Source: a virus. From it: a stretch of DNA of 38,772 nucleotides. A model generated the notes under the pieces. The model did not search any database. It had not been told where the DNA came from and worked only from the letters and a program-made list of their open reading frames with translations. Positions 30,327 through 37,053 of this stretch are shown piece by piece. The first letter of the stretch is position 1. Every line of letters starts with the position of its first letter. The DNA is taken from positions 1-38,772 of the IMG/VR virus record IMGVR_UViG_3300009161_000107, one strand, 5' to 3'. The translations under genes and the position numbers were made by a program.

Positions 30327-31337
30327 ATGAGCAACTGCTTTAATAACATAATAACCGTTAAGGGGGGATGTAGTGATACAACTCCCCTTAGCGGATATTA
30401 TATTAACGACCTAGTTTCCTTGGATGAATTAAATTCTTTCGTAGGAAACGAACATAAAGACGGAGAGGCTTTGGCATTGGACAAGATTCAATTTGCCATC
30501 AAACAAATAACGGGAATGGTATTTAATGCCTTCTCAAATAAATTTAAGGCGAATAGCCTACTAGATGGTATGCGGATTGGATTTCCATCCGAGTATCTAG
30601 TCGCAAAACAAGGAACCAATGGCACTTATAAAGGTATTAACTTTGAATTGTGCAACCATTCATCCTTCTTAGACGTCCATATATCGACGATATCTCTTCA
30701 ATTAGATGTTACTCAAGATGTGGATGTAAAAGTTTTTAATTTAACTACTGGCGAACTAGTCGATACGATTACTATCTCGGCGGTTGCTGGTAAAATAGTT
30801 ACCGTTCCATTTGGTAAAACATACGAATCAGATAGGAGGAGACTTAATCTTATCTTCGTCTATGATACTACAGGAATCAATTCTTACACTACTACCATTA
30901 ACAATACAAATGGTTGTCTTTCATGTGGCGGAAATCAATACACAAATTCCCATGTACTTTATAGGGGCATAAACATCCCTACTGCTAGTCAAGCAATAAA
31001 GTCAAATATAAATACGCAAGGAGATACGGCTGGACTTAGCATAGTCTATTCTATCACTTGCAACCATAAAGAATGGCTATGTACATTCGCCAATTTATTA
31101 AGCCTTCCTATCCTTTATAAGGCTGGAGCGGAAATAATGCAATACGCGAGGTTACAGAGCAAGAGGGCGAATAGTAATACATTCATCGACTTAGACAAAT
31201 TAAGTGAGCGACAGGACTTATATGAGTTAAAATATAGGGAATTATTCGACGGCATCATTCAGAATATTAAATTGCCAACCGATGTCCAATGTTTTGAATG
31301 CAATCCGAGAAGTCGCAATACTATAATTCTTCCATAA
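30327..31337 (+). CDS. Probable head-associated protein, 336 aa
   Basis: No family is recognised. The product has a Cys-containing start (MSNCFNNIITVKGGCSDTT) like other structural proteins here. A central beta domain (ISLQLDVTQDVDVKVFNLTT near residues 117-136) is compatible with an Ig-like fold. The helical C-terminus has a CTFANLLSLPILYKAGAEI segment and paired Cys near the end (CFEC). The gene follows the capsid and precedes connector-like genes. A decoration or adaptor role is plausible. Confidence 0.55.
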   Translation: MSNCFNNIITVKGGCSDTTPLSGYYINDLVSLDELNSFVGNEHKDGEALALDKIQFAIKQITGMVFNAFSNKFKANSLLDGMRIGFPSEYLVAKQGTNGTYKGINFELCNHSSFLDVHISTISLQLDVTQDVDVKVFNLTTGELVDTITISAVAGKIVTVPFGKTYESDRRRLNLIFVYDTTGINSYTTTINNTNGCLSCGGNQYTNSHVLYRGINIPTASQAIKSNINTQGDTAGLSIVYSITCNHKEWLCTFANLLSLPILYKAGAEIMQYARLQSKRANSNTFIDLDKLSERQDLYELKYRELFDGIIQNIKLPTDVQCFECNPRSRNTIILP

Positions 31338-31339
31338 AA

Positions 31340-31426
31340 ATGGAAAGTAAAAGTATATACATCGTCGAAGATATTGAAGATGAAATCCGTATTATTGAAA
31401 TCACTTACACATATTGCCTCAATTGA
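31340..31426 (+). CDS. 28-aa acidic peptide frame
   Basis: A 28-codon frame (MESKSIYIVEDIEDEIRII and a short tail) starts two bases after the preceding stop, after four A. It ends in TGA that overlaps a TTG of the next gene as TTGA. It is acidic and beta-like, with no known motif. Tight packing between neighbours and coupling-type overlap favour translation, but its size leaves this uncertain. Confidence 0.4.
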   Translation: MESKSIYIVEDIEDEIRIIEITYTYCLN

Positions 31427-32049
31427 CTACCGAAGAATACATAAAGAAAAATAGAGTTAAGTTGGAGGCTTTAGTGAGGTTCGATATTCCTTTAAAGATA
31501 GCCGTATACACTATTGTCGGTGAGCAATCAATAAGGATATTCCAAATGGGCCTAAATTCTGCTGGAAGTAAAATTGGAGTATATGATAGTGGAACTGGTA
31601 AAGGCCACGAACTATGGATTCCAGATTCAAGAAGTCCAATTAATGGAAATCATAAAGGTAAGCCAGCAATAGGTAGAGGAGAAACTGGAAAGAAAAGTTC
31701 TAAGGTTAGAGTTTTTCAATTTACCGTTAAAAATACTTACTACAAGAATTACCAAGACTATAGGAAGAGGATGAAAAGAGAATCTGGATTTGTAAATTTA
31801 AGATTAAATAACGAATTGCAATCGGATTTTTCAAATGCGAAAATATCGAAAACATCCACTAAAGTAATTCAAGGGCAACCAATTCGAGTTAATGCTAATT
31901 ACTATAAGACCGAATTAAAAAAAGATATTAATCAGAAGAAAAGAGAAGGACTTGAGGATAAGTATGGTAAAATCTTTAGCCTAACCAAAGAGGAAAAAAC
32001 AAAGTATTTTGCTATTCTTCAAAAAGAACTTAAAATAGCCTTGTTATAA
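31423..32049 (+). CDS. Probable head-tail connector or neck protein, 208 aa
   Basis: No ATG starts this frame; TTG codons are at 31414 and 31423. The second is preferred because it overlaps the TGA of the 28-aa frame (TTGA). The product has a beta region (KIAVYTIVGEQSIRIF) followed by YYKNYQDYRKRMKRESGFVN near residues 108-127 and then NLRLNNELQSDF. This resembles tail-completion or neck proteins of siphoviruses that sit near the portal exit. The following gene starts on its stop (TAATG). The family assignment is tentative. Confidence 0.52.
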   Translation: MTTEEYIKKNRVKLEALVRFDIPLKIAVYTIVGEQSIRIFQMGLNSAGSKIGVYDSGTGKGHELWIPDSRSPINGNHKGKPAIGRGETGKKSSKVRVFQFTVKNTYYKNYQDYRKRMKRESGFVNLRLNNELQSDFSNAKISKTSTKVIQGQPIRVNANYYKTELKKDINQKKREGLEDKYGKIFSLTKEEKTKYFAILQKELKIALL

Positions 32050-32624
32050 TGTTGAAGTCCATAATAGATTATTTAAATGTAGAACTAACTACTACTAACT
32101 TATTCGAGGAAATATATTGCCTTGCCGAGTTGGTTAAAAATTCAGAGGATAAGTTTAGACCAATGGTTTACTCTGGTAAAGGAGAGTTCGTTCAAGTCAA
32201 TGACTTTGATTTCTACAATGGTATGGGCTATTGGAGGAAAAACGGAGACGTATCAATAAACGATATTACTACGGAATCCTCTTTAGTATCATGCGCGACA
32301 TATTTGCAAATTCAATATCCTTTAAAATTTGTATGCTGCATTCCTAAAGATAAGTTGCCACTAGATGACCAGTATACGGATGACGATATTGCTAACGATA
32401 TTATAGGCATTATTTCTGGAAATAATAATCCGATTAAAACGGCCATAAAGGCTCAGTCTGTAAGGGTTGTTCCCGAAAAATATACTTCAAATAATTACGA
32501 AATCATTTCAACGGAATACCAAGGTATAGATAGTGTTGATATTAACTATAAATTTGCTTATCTTTCCGTAGATTTTAACGTCGTTGTAGTTATTAATAAA
32601 AATTGTATTCCAAAAAATTGCTAG
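32049..32624 (+). CDS. Probable tail terminator or neck protein, 191 aa
   Basis: It starts on the stop codon of the connector-like gene. The product begins with a helix (MLKSIIDYLNVELTTTNLFE), contains a DDQYTDDDIANDIIGII helix near residues 107-123 and ends with strands (YKFAYLSVDFNVVVVINKNC). A helix-strand alpha/beta outline and this position after a connector gene match tail terminator proteins, which cap the tail tube and join it to the head. No family signature is recognised. Confidence 0.5.
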   Translation: MLKSIIDYLNVELTTTNLFEEIYCLAELVKNSEDKFRPMVYSGKGEFVQVNDFDFYNGMGYWRKNGDVSINDITTESSLVSCATYLQIQYPLKFVCCIPKDKLPLDDQYTDDDIANDIIGIISGNNNPIKTAIKAQSVRVVPEKYTSNNYEIISTEYQGIDSVDINYKFAYLSVDFNVVVVINKNCIPKNC

Positions 32625-32921
32625 ATGAAAAAACTATTATTTATTCTTATTATCTCAATGCTTACCTCTTGCGTCGTTGTGGCGCAGAATATAGTATCTG
32701 TCGTTAATTCGACGAATACTTTAAAGATAAATTACTCCGATGGAAGTTGGAATGTAGTGTATAAAAGAGGAGCAAAAATTCTTAACCCTCCGACTGGAAC
32801 TACCATCTATTTAGTAGACATAAACAGAGCAACCTATACTATTGTTTTTGGCAATATTGTAAGCCCTGTAACAATTAATAAAAATGTACTTGCCGCAACC
32901 TTAAATTCTTATCTACAATGA
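32625..32921 (+). CDS. Small exported protein, paralogue of the next gene's N-terminus, 98 aa
   Basis: The first 21 residues (MKKLLFILIISMLTSCVVVAQ) form a signal peptide. The LTSC could be a lipobox; cleavage after AQ is the alternative. The mature part (NIVSVVNSTNTLKINYSDG, then KILNPPTG and DINRATYTI) is clearly similar to the first 100 residues of the following 612-aa protein. The two arose by duplication. An exported small protein in the structural arm is unusual. It could act at the host surface or periplasm, for example in superinfection exclusion, but no function is shown. Confidence 0.7.
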   Translation: MKKLLFILIISMLTSCVVVAQNIVSVVNSTNTLKINYSDGSWNVVYKRGAKILNPPTGTTIYLVDINRATYTIVFGNIVSPVTINKNVLAATLNSYLQ

Positions 32922-34756
32922 AAAAACAAATTTTTACTTTAATTTTTACTTTACTAACTCTATTCTCTTTTTCGCAGAATATTCTCACGATAGTAGATGC
33001 AACGAATACCGTTGTAATTACTTGGTCAGATGGAAAGATAGAGTACGTTTCCAAGGAAGGCTCTAAGATAGTTAATCCAACTTCGGGTAACATTATTTAT
33101 TTAATGGATTTGAATAGGGCTACTTATCCTCTTGATTATACACTAGTCACTAATCCAGCATCTGGAAGTAGAGCGGCCTTAGCTAATACTATTCAAGGCT
33201 ATCTAGACTTAGGAACTTTTGGACCTACAGGACCAACAGGACCAACAGGAGAAGATGGTGGCTCAGCGGGTAGAATATACTACTTAGACTATGCGACTGC
33301 CTCAGATGTGTCTCCTTATAAATTAGCCAATACCGTACCTACAGGACTATCTGTTACATCAACTACTACTTCATTAAATACCGGAGGAGCGGTTTTAGTT
33401 TCATCATTTCTTACCGCATCGGGACAACCTGGAGTTACAAATTTTCCAGTAGGAATTGCAGAGAGAACTATCCATGCAAGCATAACAGGAGGGTCTCCAA
33501 AGGCTAGGTTAATGATTGAAATATATAAAAGAAATTTAGCGGGAACTGAGACATTAATGAGGCGAGATACTTCTGAGATATTTTCAAACTCATCTATTCA
33601 AGAAATTCATTGGAATGCGGTTTATGTCTCGCCTACTGCGGTATTAGCTACCGATAGGTTCTTGTTCAAGTTATATGGAATACGAGTATCTGGAGCCGCT
33701 ACATTATCTTTAGTAGTAAATTATAATAACGGAGATGTAACCTTTGTGAAAACAACTATTACCACGGGAGAAACAGGCCCAACAGGACCAACGGGCGCAA
33801 CAGGACCGACAGGAACAGGAGGAGCAACGGGTGCAACAGGACCATCCTCATTTAATGCCTACTATGGTGCTGGCACAGATGGTGCGGTTACAATTAGCGG
33901 AAATACTACATTGACTCGTAATATGTACTATTCGACTTTAATAGTAAACAATGGCGTTACTCTTTCAACGGGAGACTACCAAATATTTGCCTCTACATCC
34001 ATTACTAATAATGGAACTATCTCTGGTCGAATTAATGGCGTTGCGGGTGGTGCTGGAGGAAGTGGTGGTAGTGGCGGTGCAAGAGGTACGGCGGGAACTT
34101 ATAGTATGAGCATTGGTGCTATCGGAATGGGTGGTAGCGGAGCATTTGGAGCAACTGGTGCATCTATAGCTGCTGGGGCTACAGGAACCGCCGTAACGGG
34201 TGGAACTTCTTGCTTTGTTATTGGTGGCGGAAATGGTGGCGCTGGAGGACTAGCATCTGGTGGAGCGGGTGGTGCAACCGTTACAACGGGAACCGCGTTA
34301 TTTTATCCCATTCAAACTATAATTTCTATGTTTAATCAGCAAGTACCAATATCTCAAGGAGGTAGTGGTGGTAGCGCTGGAGGTGGCGGTGGTGCATTGA
34401 ATACAGGAGGTGCTGGTGGAGGAGGAGGCGCTGGTGGTGGATTCGTTTATCTAGCAGCCCCAACTATAACTAACAATGGAACTATAACCGCTGCTGGTTG
34501 GAATGGAGGAAATGGTGGCGCTGCATCTGGAGCGGGTAATGCTGGTGGCGGAGGAGGCGGCGGAGGCGGTACAGGCGGTATTGTATACGAATTATATAAC
34601 GTACTTACAGGAGGCACAACAACCGTAACTGGTGGAGTTGGTGGTACTGGCGGAGTAAGAGTTGGTACAGGAGTTGCGGGTTCAAATGGGACAGATGGAC
34701 TTGCGGGAAAGATAGTAAGATTAAACTTGACCACACAGGTCGTAACCGTTAATTAA
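32918..34756 (+). CDS. Exported collagen-like and glycine-rich fibre-like protein, 612 aa
   Basis: The N-terminal residues MKKQIFTLIFTLLTLFSFSQ form a signal peptide. The next 80 residues are paralogous to the preceding 98-aa protein (shared QNI, SDG, NP and NRATY). Collagen-like GPT repeats follow near residues 102-116 and again near 284-308 (TGPTGPTGATGPTG). Between them is a beta domain of about 165 residues. Residues 370-570 are glycine-rich with GGAGGSGG-type runs, resembling polyglycine II helical bundles of some phage fibre tips. A fibre-like adhesin with a Sec signal does not fit a virion protein made in the cytoplasm, so export to the host surface is one reading. Confidence 0.72.
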   Translation: MKKQIFTLIFTLLTLFSFSQNILTIVDATNTVVITWSDGKIEYVSKEGSKIVNPTSGNIIYLMDLNRATYPLDYTLVTNPASGSRAALANTIQGYLDLGTFGPTGPTGPTGEDGGSAGRIYYLDYATASDVSPYKLANTVPTGLSVTSTTTSLNTGGAVLVSSFLTASGQPGVTNFPVGIAERTIHASITGGSPKARLMIEIYKRNLAGTETLMRRDTSEIFSNSSIQEIHWNAVYVSPTAVLATDRFLFKLYGIRVSGAATLSLVVNYNNGDVTFVKTTITTGETGPTGPTGATGPTGTGGATGATGPSSFNAYYGAGTDGAVTISGNTTLTRNMYYSTLIVNNGVTLSTGDYQIFASTSITNNGTISGRINGVAGGAGGSGGSGGARGTAGTYSMSIGAIGMGGSGAFGATGASIAAGATGTAVTGGTSCFVIGGGNGGAGGLASGGAGGATVTTGTALFYPIQTIISMFNQQVPISQGGSGGSAGGGGGALNTGGAGGGGGAGGGFVYLAAPTITNNGTITAAGWNGGNGGAASGAGNAGGGGGGGGGTGGIVYELYNVLTGGTTTVTGGVGGTGGVRVGTGVAGSNGTDGLAGKIVRLNLTTQVVTVN

Positions 34757-34757
34757 A

Positions 34758-34910
34758 ATGACTCACGAAATTAAATGCTCTGGAGGATGCGGAAAGGTTC
34801 TTGCATCAATCGAACTAGAAGATGGACAAGTATACCAAGGAGATACATTTTTTGGAATGTATTGCGAGGACTGTCCGAAGCCAAATATTGAAGATACACC
34901 ATTACCTTAA
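34758..34910 (+). CDS. 50-aa zinc-ribbon protein
   Basis: A short frame starts at ATG 34758, one base after the previous stop, and ends two bases before the next gene. The product (MTHEIKCSGGCGKVLASIEL and on) has C-x3-C near residues 7-11 and C-x2-C near 36-39 (YCEDCP), the arrangement of a small zinc ribbon. The overall layout recalls Com-like phage zinc-ribbon proteins. Its place at the start of the lysis cassette suggests a late regulatory role, but only the fold is supported. Confidence 0.68.
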   Translation: MTHEIKCSGGCGKVLASIELEDGQVYQGDTFFGMYCEDCPKPNIEDTPLP

Positions 34911-34912
34911 TA

Positions 34913-35146
34913 ATGAAGCTAATTATGCCACAAACTCACCATCCCATATTAAGTATATTACTATGGCTTAACTCCTTTTTGATGTACATTTTTTCGATTG
35001 AAATGATAGGAGATTTCTATATATGGGGATTCCGTATATTATCGATAATCTCGTTAGTATTAATTATCGGAGTAAATTGGAAAAAGGGTATTGATGGCTT
35101 AAAAGATTTATTTAATATAAAAAAGAAAAAAAATGGAAGACATTAA
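34913..35146 (+). CDS. Holin-like membrane protein, 77 aa
   Basis: The product has two hydrophobic segments, near residues 12-31 (ILSILLWLNSFLMYIFSIEM) and 39-55 (GFRILSIISLVLIIGVN), followed by a basic tail KKKKNGRH. Size, two spans and a charged C-terminus are those of class II holins. It overlaps the next small hydrophobic gene by 14 bases, and an endolysin-like gene lies two genes downstream. The other small hydrophobic protein could equally be the holin, so holin versus antiholin is undecided. Confidence 0.58.
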   Translation: MKLIMPQTHHPILSILLWLNSFLMYIFSIEMIGDFYIWGFRILSIISLVLIIGVNWKKGIDGLKDLFNIKKKKNGRH

Positions 35147-35360
35147 TTTCGGATTAAAAAATTATTCAAAAAATAATACTCCCGCATGGGCGCAAAAGGT
35201 CGGAGATATTTCCCTTGCCTGTGGCGTTGCTGGAGCCGCATTAATTGCTATACCCGCAACATTGCCAATCGTTCTTCCAGCGGCATTAATTACCGCAGCT
35301 AGTTGGTTGTTAGGGATTGGAACCGTTGGCAAGGCAATAATGAAGTTATTCGGCGAATAA
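35133..35360 (+). CDS. Small hydrophobic lysis-cassette protein, 75 aa
   Basis: After a polar start (MEDINFGLKNYSKNNTPAWAQ) the product has two hydrophobic helices near residues 27-51 (GVAGAALIAIPATLPIVLPA) and 53-65. It ends with GKAIMKLFGE. This resembles small phage membrane proteins near holins, possibly the holin itself or a partner. It overlaps the preceding holin-like gene, and its stop shares a base with the next start (TAATG). No family name is recognised. Confidence 0.55.
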   Translation: MEDINFGLKNYSKNNTPAWAQKVGDISLACGVAGAALIAIPATLPIVLPAALITAASWLLGIGTVGKAIMKLFGE

Positions 35361-35503
35361 TGGATATCGTAACATTTGCCATCGTACTAGTTATTTCTTT
35401 TTCCGTTTGGATTCACAACGAAAAAATTGAAAGCATCGGAAAAAGGATTGATAAAATTGAACATCTAGACTCATTAAAAAATGAAAGTCCAAAACTTCAT
35501 TGA
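35360..35503 (+). CDS. Small membrane-anchored coiled-coil protein, 47 aa (spanin-like)
   Basis: The ATG at 35360 uses the last base of the previous stop. A longer frame from 35303 is an overlap artefact, because it would begin inside the previous gene. The product has an N-terminal membrane helix (DIVTFAIVLVISFSVWI) and a charged coiled-coil stretch (EKIESIGKRIDKIEHLDSL). This is the outline of an inner-membrane spanin or a holin accessory protein, though it is shorter than most i-spanins. It overlaps the endolysin-like gene by 23 bases. Confidence 0.55.
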   Translation: MDIVTFAIVLVISFSVWIHNEKIESIGKRIDKIEHLDSLKNESPKLH

Positions 35504-36191
35504 TACGGCTGAAAAGTTAAATTTTTCAATATTTACAAACGACGCAAAGCCTTATAATTTGAATCTATGGTTCGTTAGGAATACAGATAGATTAGCGAAT
35601 TCTTTTAATGACAAACTATACGTTTTTTGGAACCATATAGGATGGAATATTAGAACATTTAACGTAACTATGGACCCTGGCACGATAGTTCGTTTAAAGC
35701 CATCGAATCCTCTTGGAGTTGCAATCGTTAAGGCTCCTCAGCAACCAGCAAGAATGTGGAGTATCGGATTGCACCAAGGCAAATACGAGGCTTTAGTTCA
35801 GAAATCACCAGTCACCGTTGTACGAGATTTTAATAAAGACGCGATTTTAGACCTAAATTATCCAGACTTAAAGAATTGCGACTTCAAAGTATCTAGAGCC
35901 TTGGATGGTAGTGAGGTAATAGAGTATTTTAAAGGCCCTAAATTAATATGGAGGGAGAATACAGGACTATTCGGAATCAATTGCCATAGGGCCAATATTA
36001 ATGGCCAATCTATAAACGTGGATAATTGGTCAGAGGGATGCCAAGTATTTCAAAACGAGCAAATCTTGAATCCAGACAATCAGCAGAAGTGTTATTCCTT
36101 TGACTACTTTATGCACCTGTGTAACCTGGCGAAAGATAATTGGGGAAATAATTTCACTCCTACTTTTGTCAACGAATCCGATTTAGTTTAG
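35481..36191 (+). CDS. Probable endolysin with an L,D-transpeptidase-like motif
   Basis: The 236-residue protein has, near residues 163-191, the segment LFGINCHRANINGQ, followed by DNWSEGCQVF. The pattern His ... Ser-x-Gly-Cys-Gln is close to the YkuD/L,D-transpeptidase catalytic signature (HG...S-x-G-C-x-R) with Cys as nucleophile. In phages such domains may act as peptidoglycan peptidases. Its position after holin- and spanin-like genes supports lysis. It ends convergently with the DnaA-like gene, with a 9-base overlap. The usual T4- or T7-type lysozyme motifs are absent; a D,D- or L,D-carboxypeptidase role is inferred. Confidence 0.6.
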   Translation: MKVQNFIDTAEKLNFSIFTNDAKPYNLNLWFVRNTDRLANSFNDKLYVFWNHIGWNIRTFNVTMDPGTIVRLKPSNPLGVAIVKAPQQPARMWSIGLHQGKYEALVQKSPVTVVRDFNKDAILDLNYPDLKNCDFKVSRALDGSEVIEYFKGPKLIWRENTGLFGINCHRANINGQSINVDNWSEGCQVFQNEQILNPDNQQKCYSFDYFMHLCNLAKDNWGNNFTPTFVNESDLV

Positions 36192-36587
36192 ATAATTAAT
36201 TCCCATCAAAAGTATCTTGTCGTGGGCCTTTTTTACATCAATTTTTTTTGCTTTCACTTCCTCCAATAAACTAATTAATTCTTCGTTCTCGGTGTTGATG
36301 TCGTTACGGATGGAAATCTCTATTTGCATAAACATTTCCCTGTAATTCTTATCGTGCTTTCTCAAGGCCTCAACGGTCTTAACGGAATGGCAGATGGTAG
36401 CGTGGTTAAGTTGCCCAAATAAAGCAGCTACATTGTCAAGGGTATATTCTTTCACAAACTTCCTTATAAAGTAATGGCATATCTGCCTCGGCTGAACGAC
36501 TTTTCTCATTCGTGATTTGCTCATAATTTGATTGACCGGTACTTCTGTTATATGTGAAACTATGCTAATTATTTTTTCTGGTGTCAT
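36183..36587 (-). CDS. Stand-alone DnaA domain IV-like protein
   Basis: Residues 1-95 match the DNA-binding domain IV of DnaA: IISIVSHITEVPVNQIMSKS, then RKVVQPRQICHYFIRKF, then NVAALFGQLNHATICHSV. The last corresponds to the DnaA signature (GGRDHTTVLHA), with NHATICHSV in that place. No AAA+ ATPase domain precedes it. The ATG at 36585-36587 is chosen because AAGGAGG lies 9 bases upstream, one of the very few Shine-Dalgarno motifs here; an ATG at 36656 is also in frame. It may bind origin or control sites in phage or host DNA. It is the last gene of the leftward arm. Confidence 0.78.
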   Translation of the reverse strand: MTPEKIISIVSHITEVPVNQIMSKSRMRKVVQPRQICHYFIRKFVKEYTLDNVAALFGQLNHATICHSVKTVEALRKHDKNYREMFMQIEISIRNDINTENEELISLLEEVKAKKIDVKKAHDKILLMGINYLN

Positions 36588-36637
36588 TTTATATGTCCTC
36601 CTTATAGGTTTCGTTGTAGTATTGTAAGGCACTTCTG

Positions 36638-36976
36638 CTAACACGTGCATGCACATTTAGCCTTATCTTCCAATTGTTGTTTCAACTCCCTCACCACTTG
36701 CACCATTGCATAGTCATTAATCCACTTCGGGTAATTTATAAATGTTAGCACCACAGCCTCATTCCTGTTAAGGTCATAAAGCAGTCCATCTATCGGCTGT
36801 TTAATAATTTCTTTCAATGGTGCAACTTGCAATCCATCAAAAGTTGAAACAACAATATTGCCTTTTTTATATTCAGCTAATATCATCTCCTTAATATCAT
36901 TCTGCTTGGCACTACTGCTAACATTACCTTTGTTCAATGGCGGTTTTTGTGCCTTTTTTGAAGTTTGTTTTTTCAT
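36638..36976 (-). CDS. Hypothetical protein, 112 aa
   Basis: The family is not recognised. The product has a basic, Ser/Lys-rich start (MKKQTSKKAQKPPLNKGN). A central part follows with VVSTFDGLQVAPLKEII, an LTFINYPKWINDYAMVQVV strand-helix region, a final helix, and a Cys-rich end (KCACTC). It lies between the helicase-methyltransferase gene (78 bases upstream) and the DnaA-like gene. Like both, it uses CAG and other codons that are rarer in the structural genes, so the three may form a block acquired together. Confidence 0.55.
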   Translation of the reverse strand: MKKQTSKKAQKPPLNKGNVSSSAKQNDIKEMILAEYKKGNIVVSTFDGLQVAPLKEIIKQPIDGLLYDLNRNEAVVLTFINYPKWINDYAMVQVVRELKQQLEDKAKCACTC

Positions 36977-37006
36977 ATTATATTTTATCTGTTAATTAAA
37001 ATTCGT

Positions 37007-37047
37007 GTTCCAAATCCGCCACTAAACAAAGCTGCGGAACGTTAGGC
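37007..37047. repeat. Inverted repeat with an integron-type core beside the methyltransferase gene
   Basis: GTTCC (37007-37011) pairs with GGAAC (37036-37040), with CCGC/GCGG (37016-37037) as an alternative inner pairing. GTTAGGC (37041-37047) follows. On the minus strand this is GCCTAAC, 6 bases after the stop codon of the helicase-methyltransferase. GCCTAAC fits the RYYYAAC core of integron attC sites, which lie just behind cassette genes, but the matching GTTRRRY core on the other side is absent. It may be a decayed cassette border or a host-type intergenic repeat. Confidence 0.35.
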
Positions 37048-37053
37048 GCAATA

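Noticed and set aside
34447-34734. Pro-rich frame on the minus strand opposite the glycine-rich region
   Set aside because: Pro codons are the complement of Gly codons, so this is a shadow of the repeats.
35303-35359. Extended start of the 47-aa spanin-like gene
   Set aside because: It would begin inside the previous gene; the ATG at 35360 uses the common TAATG junction.
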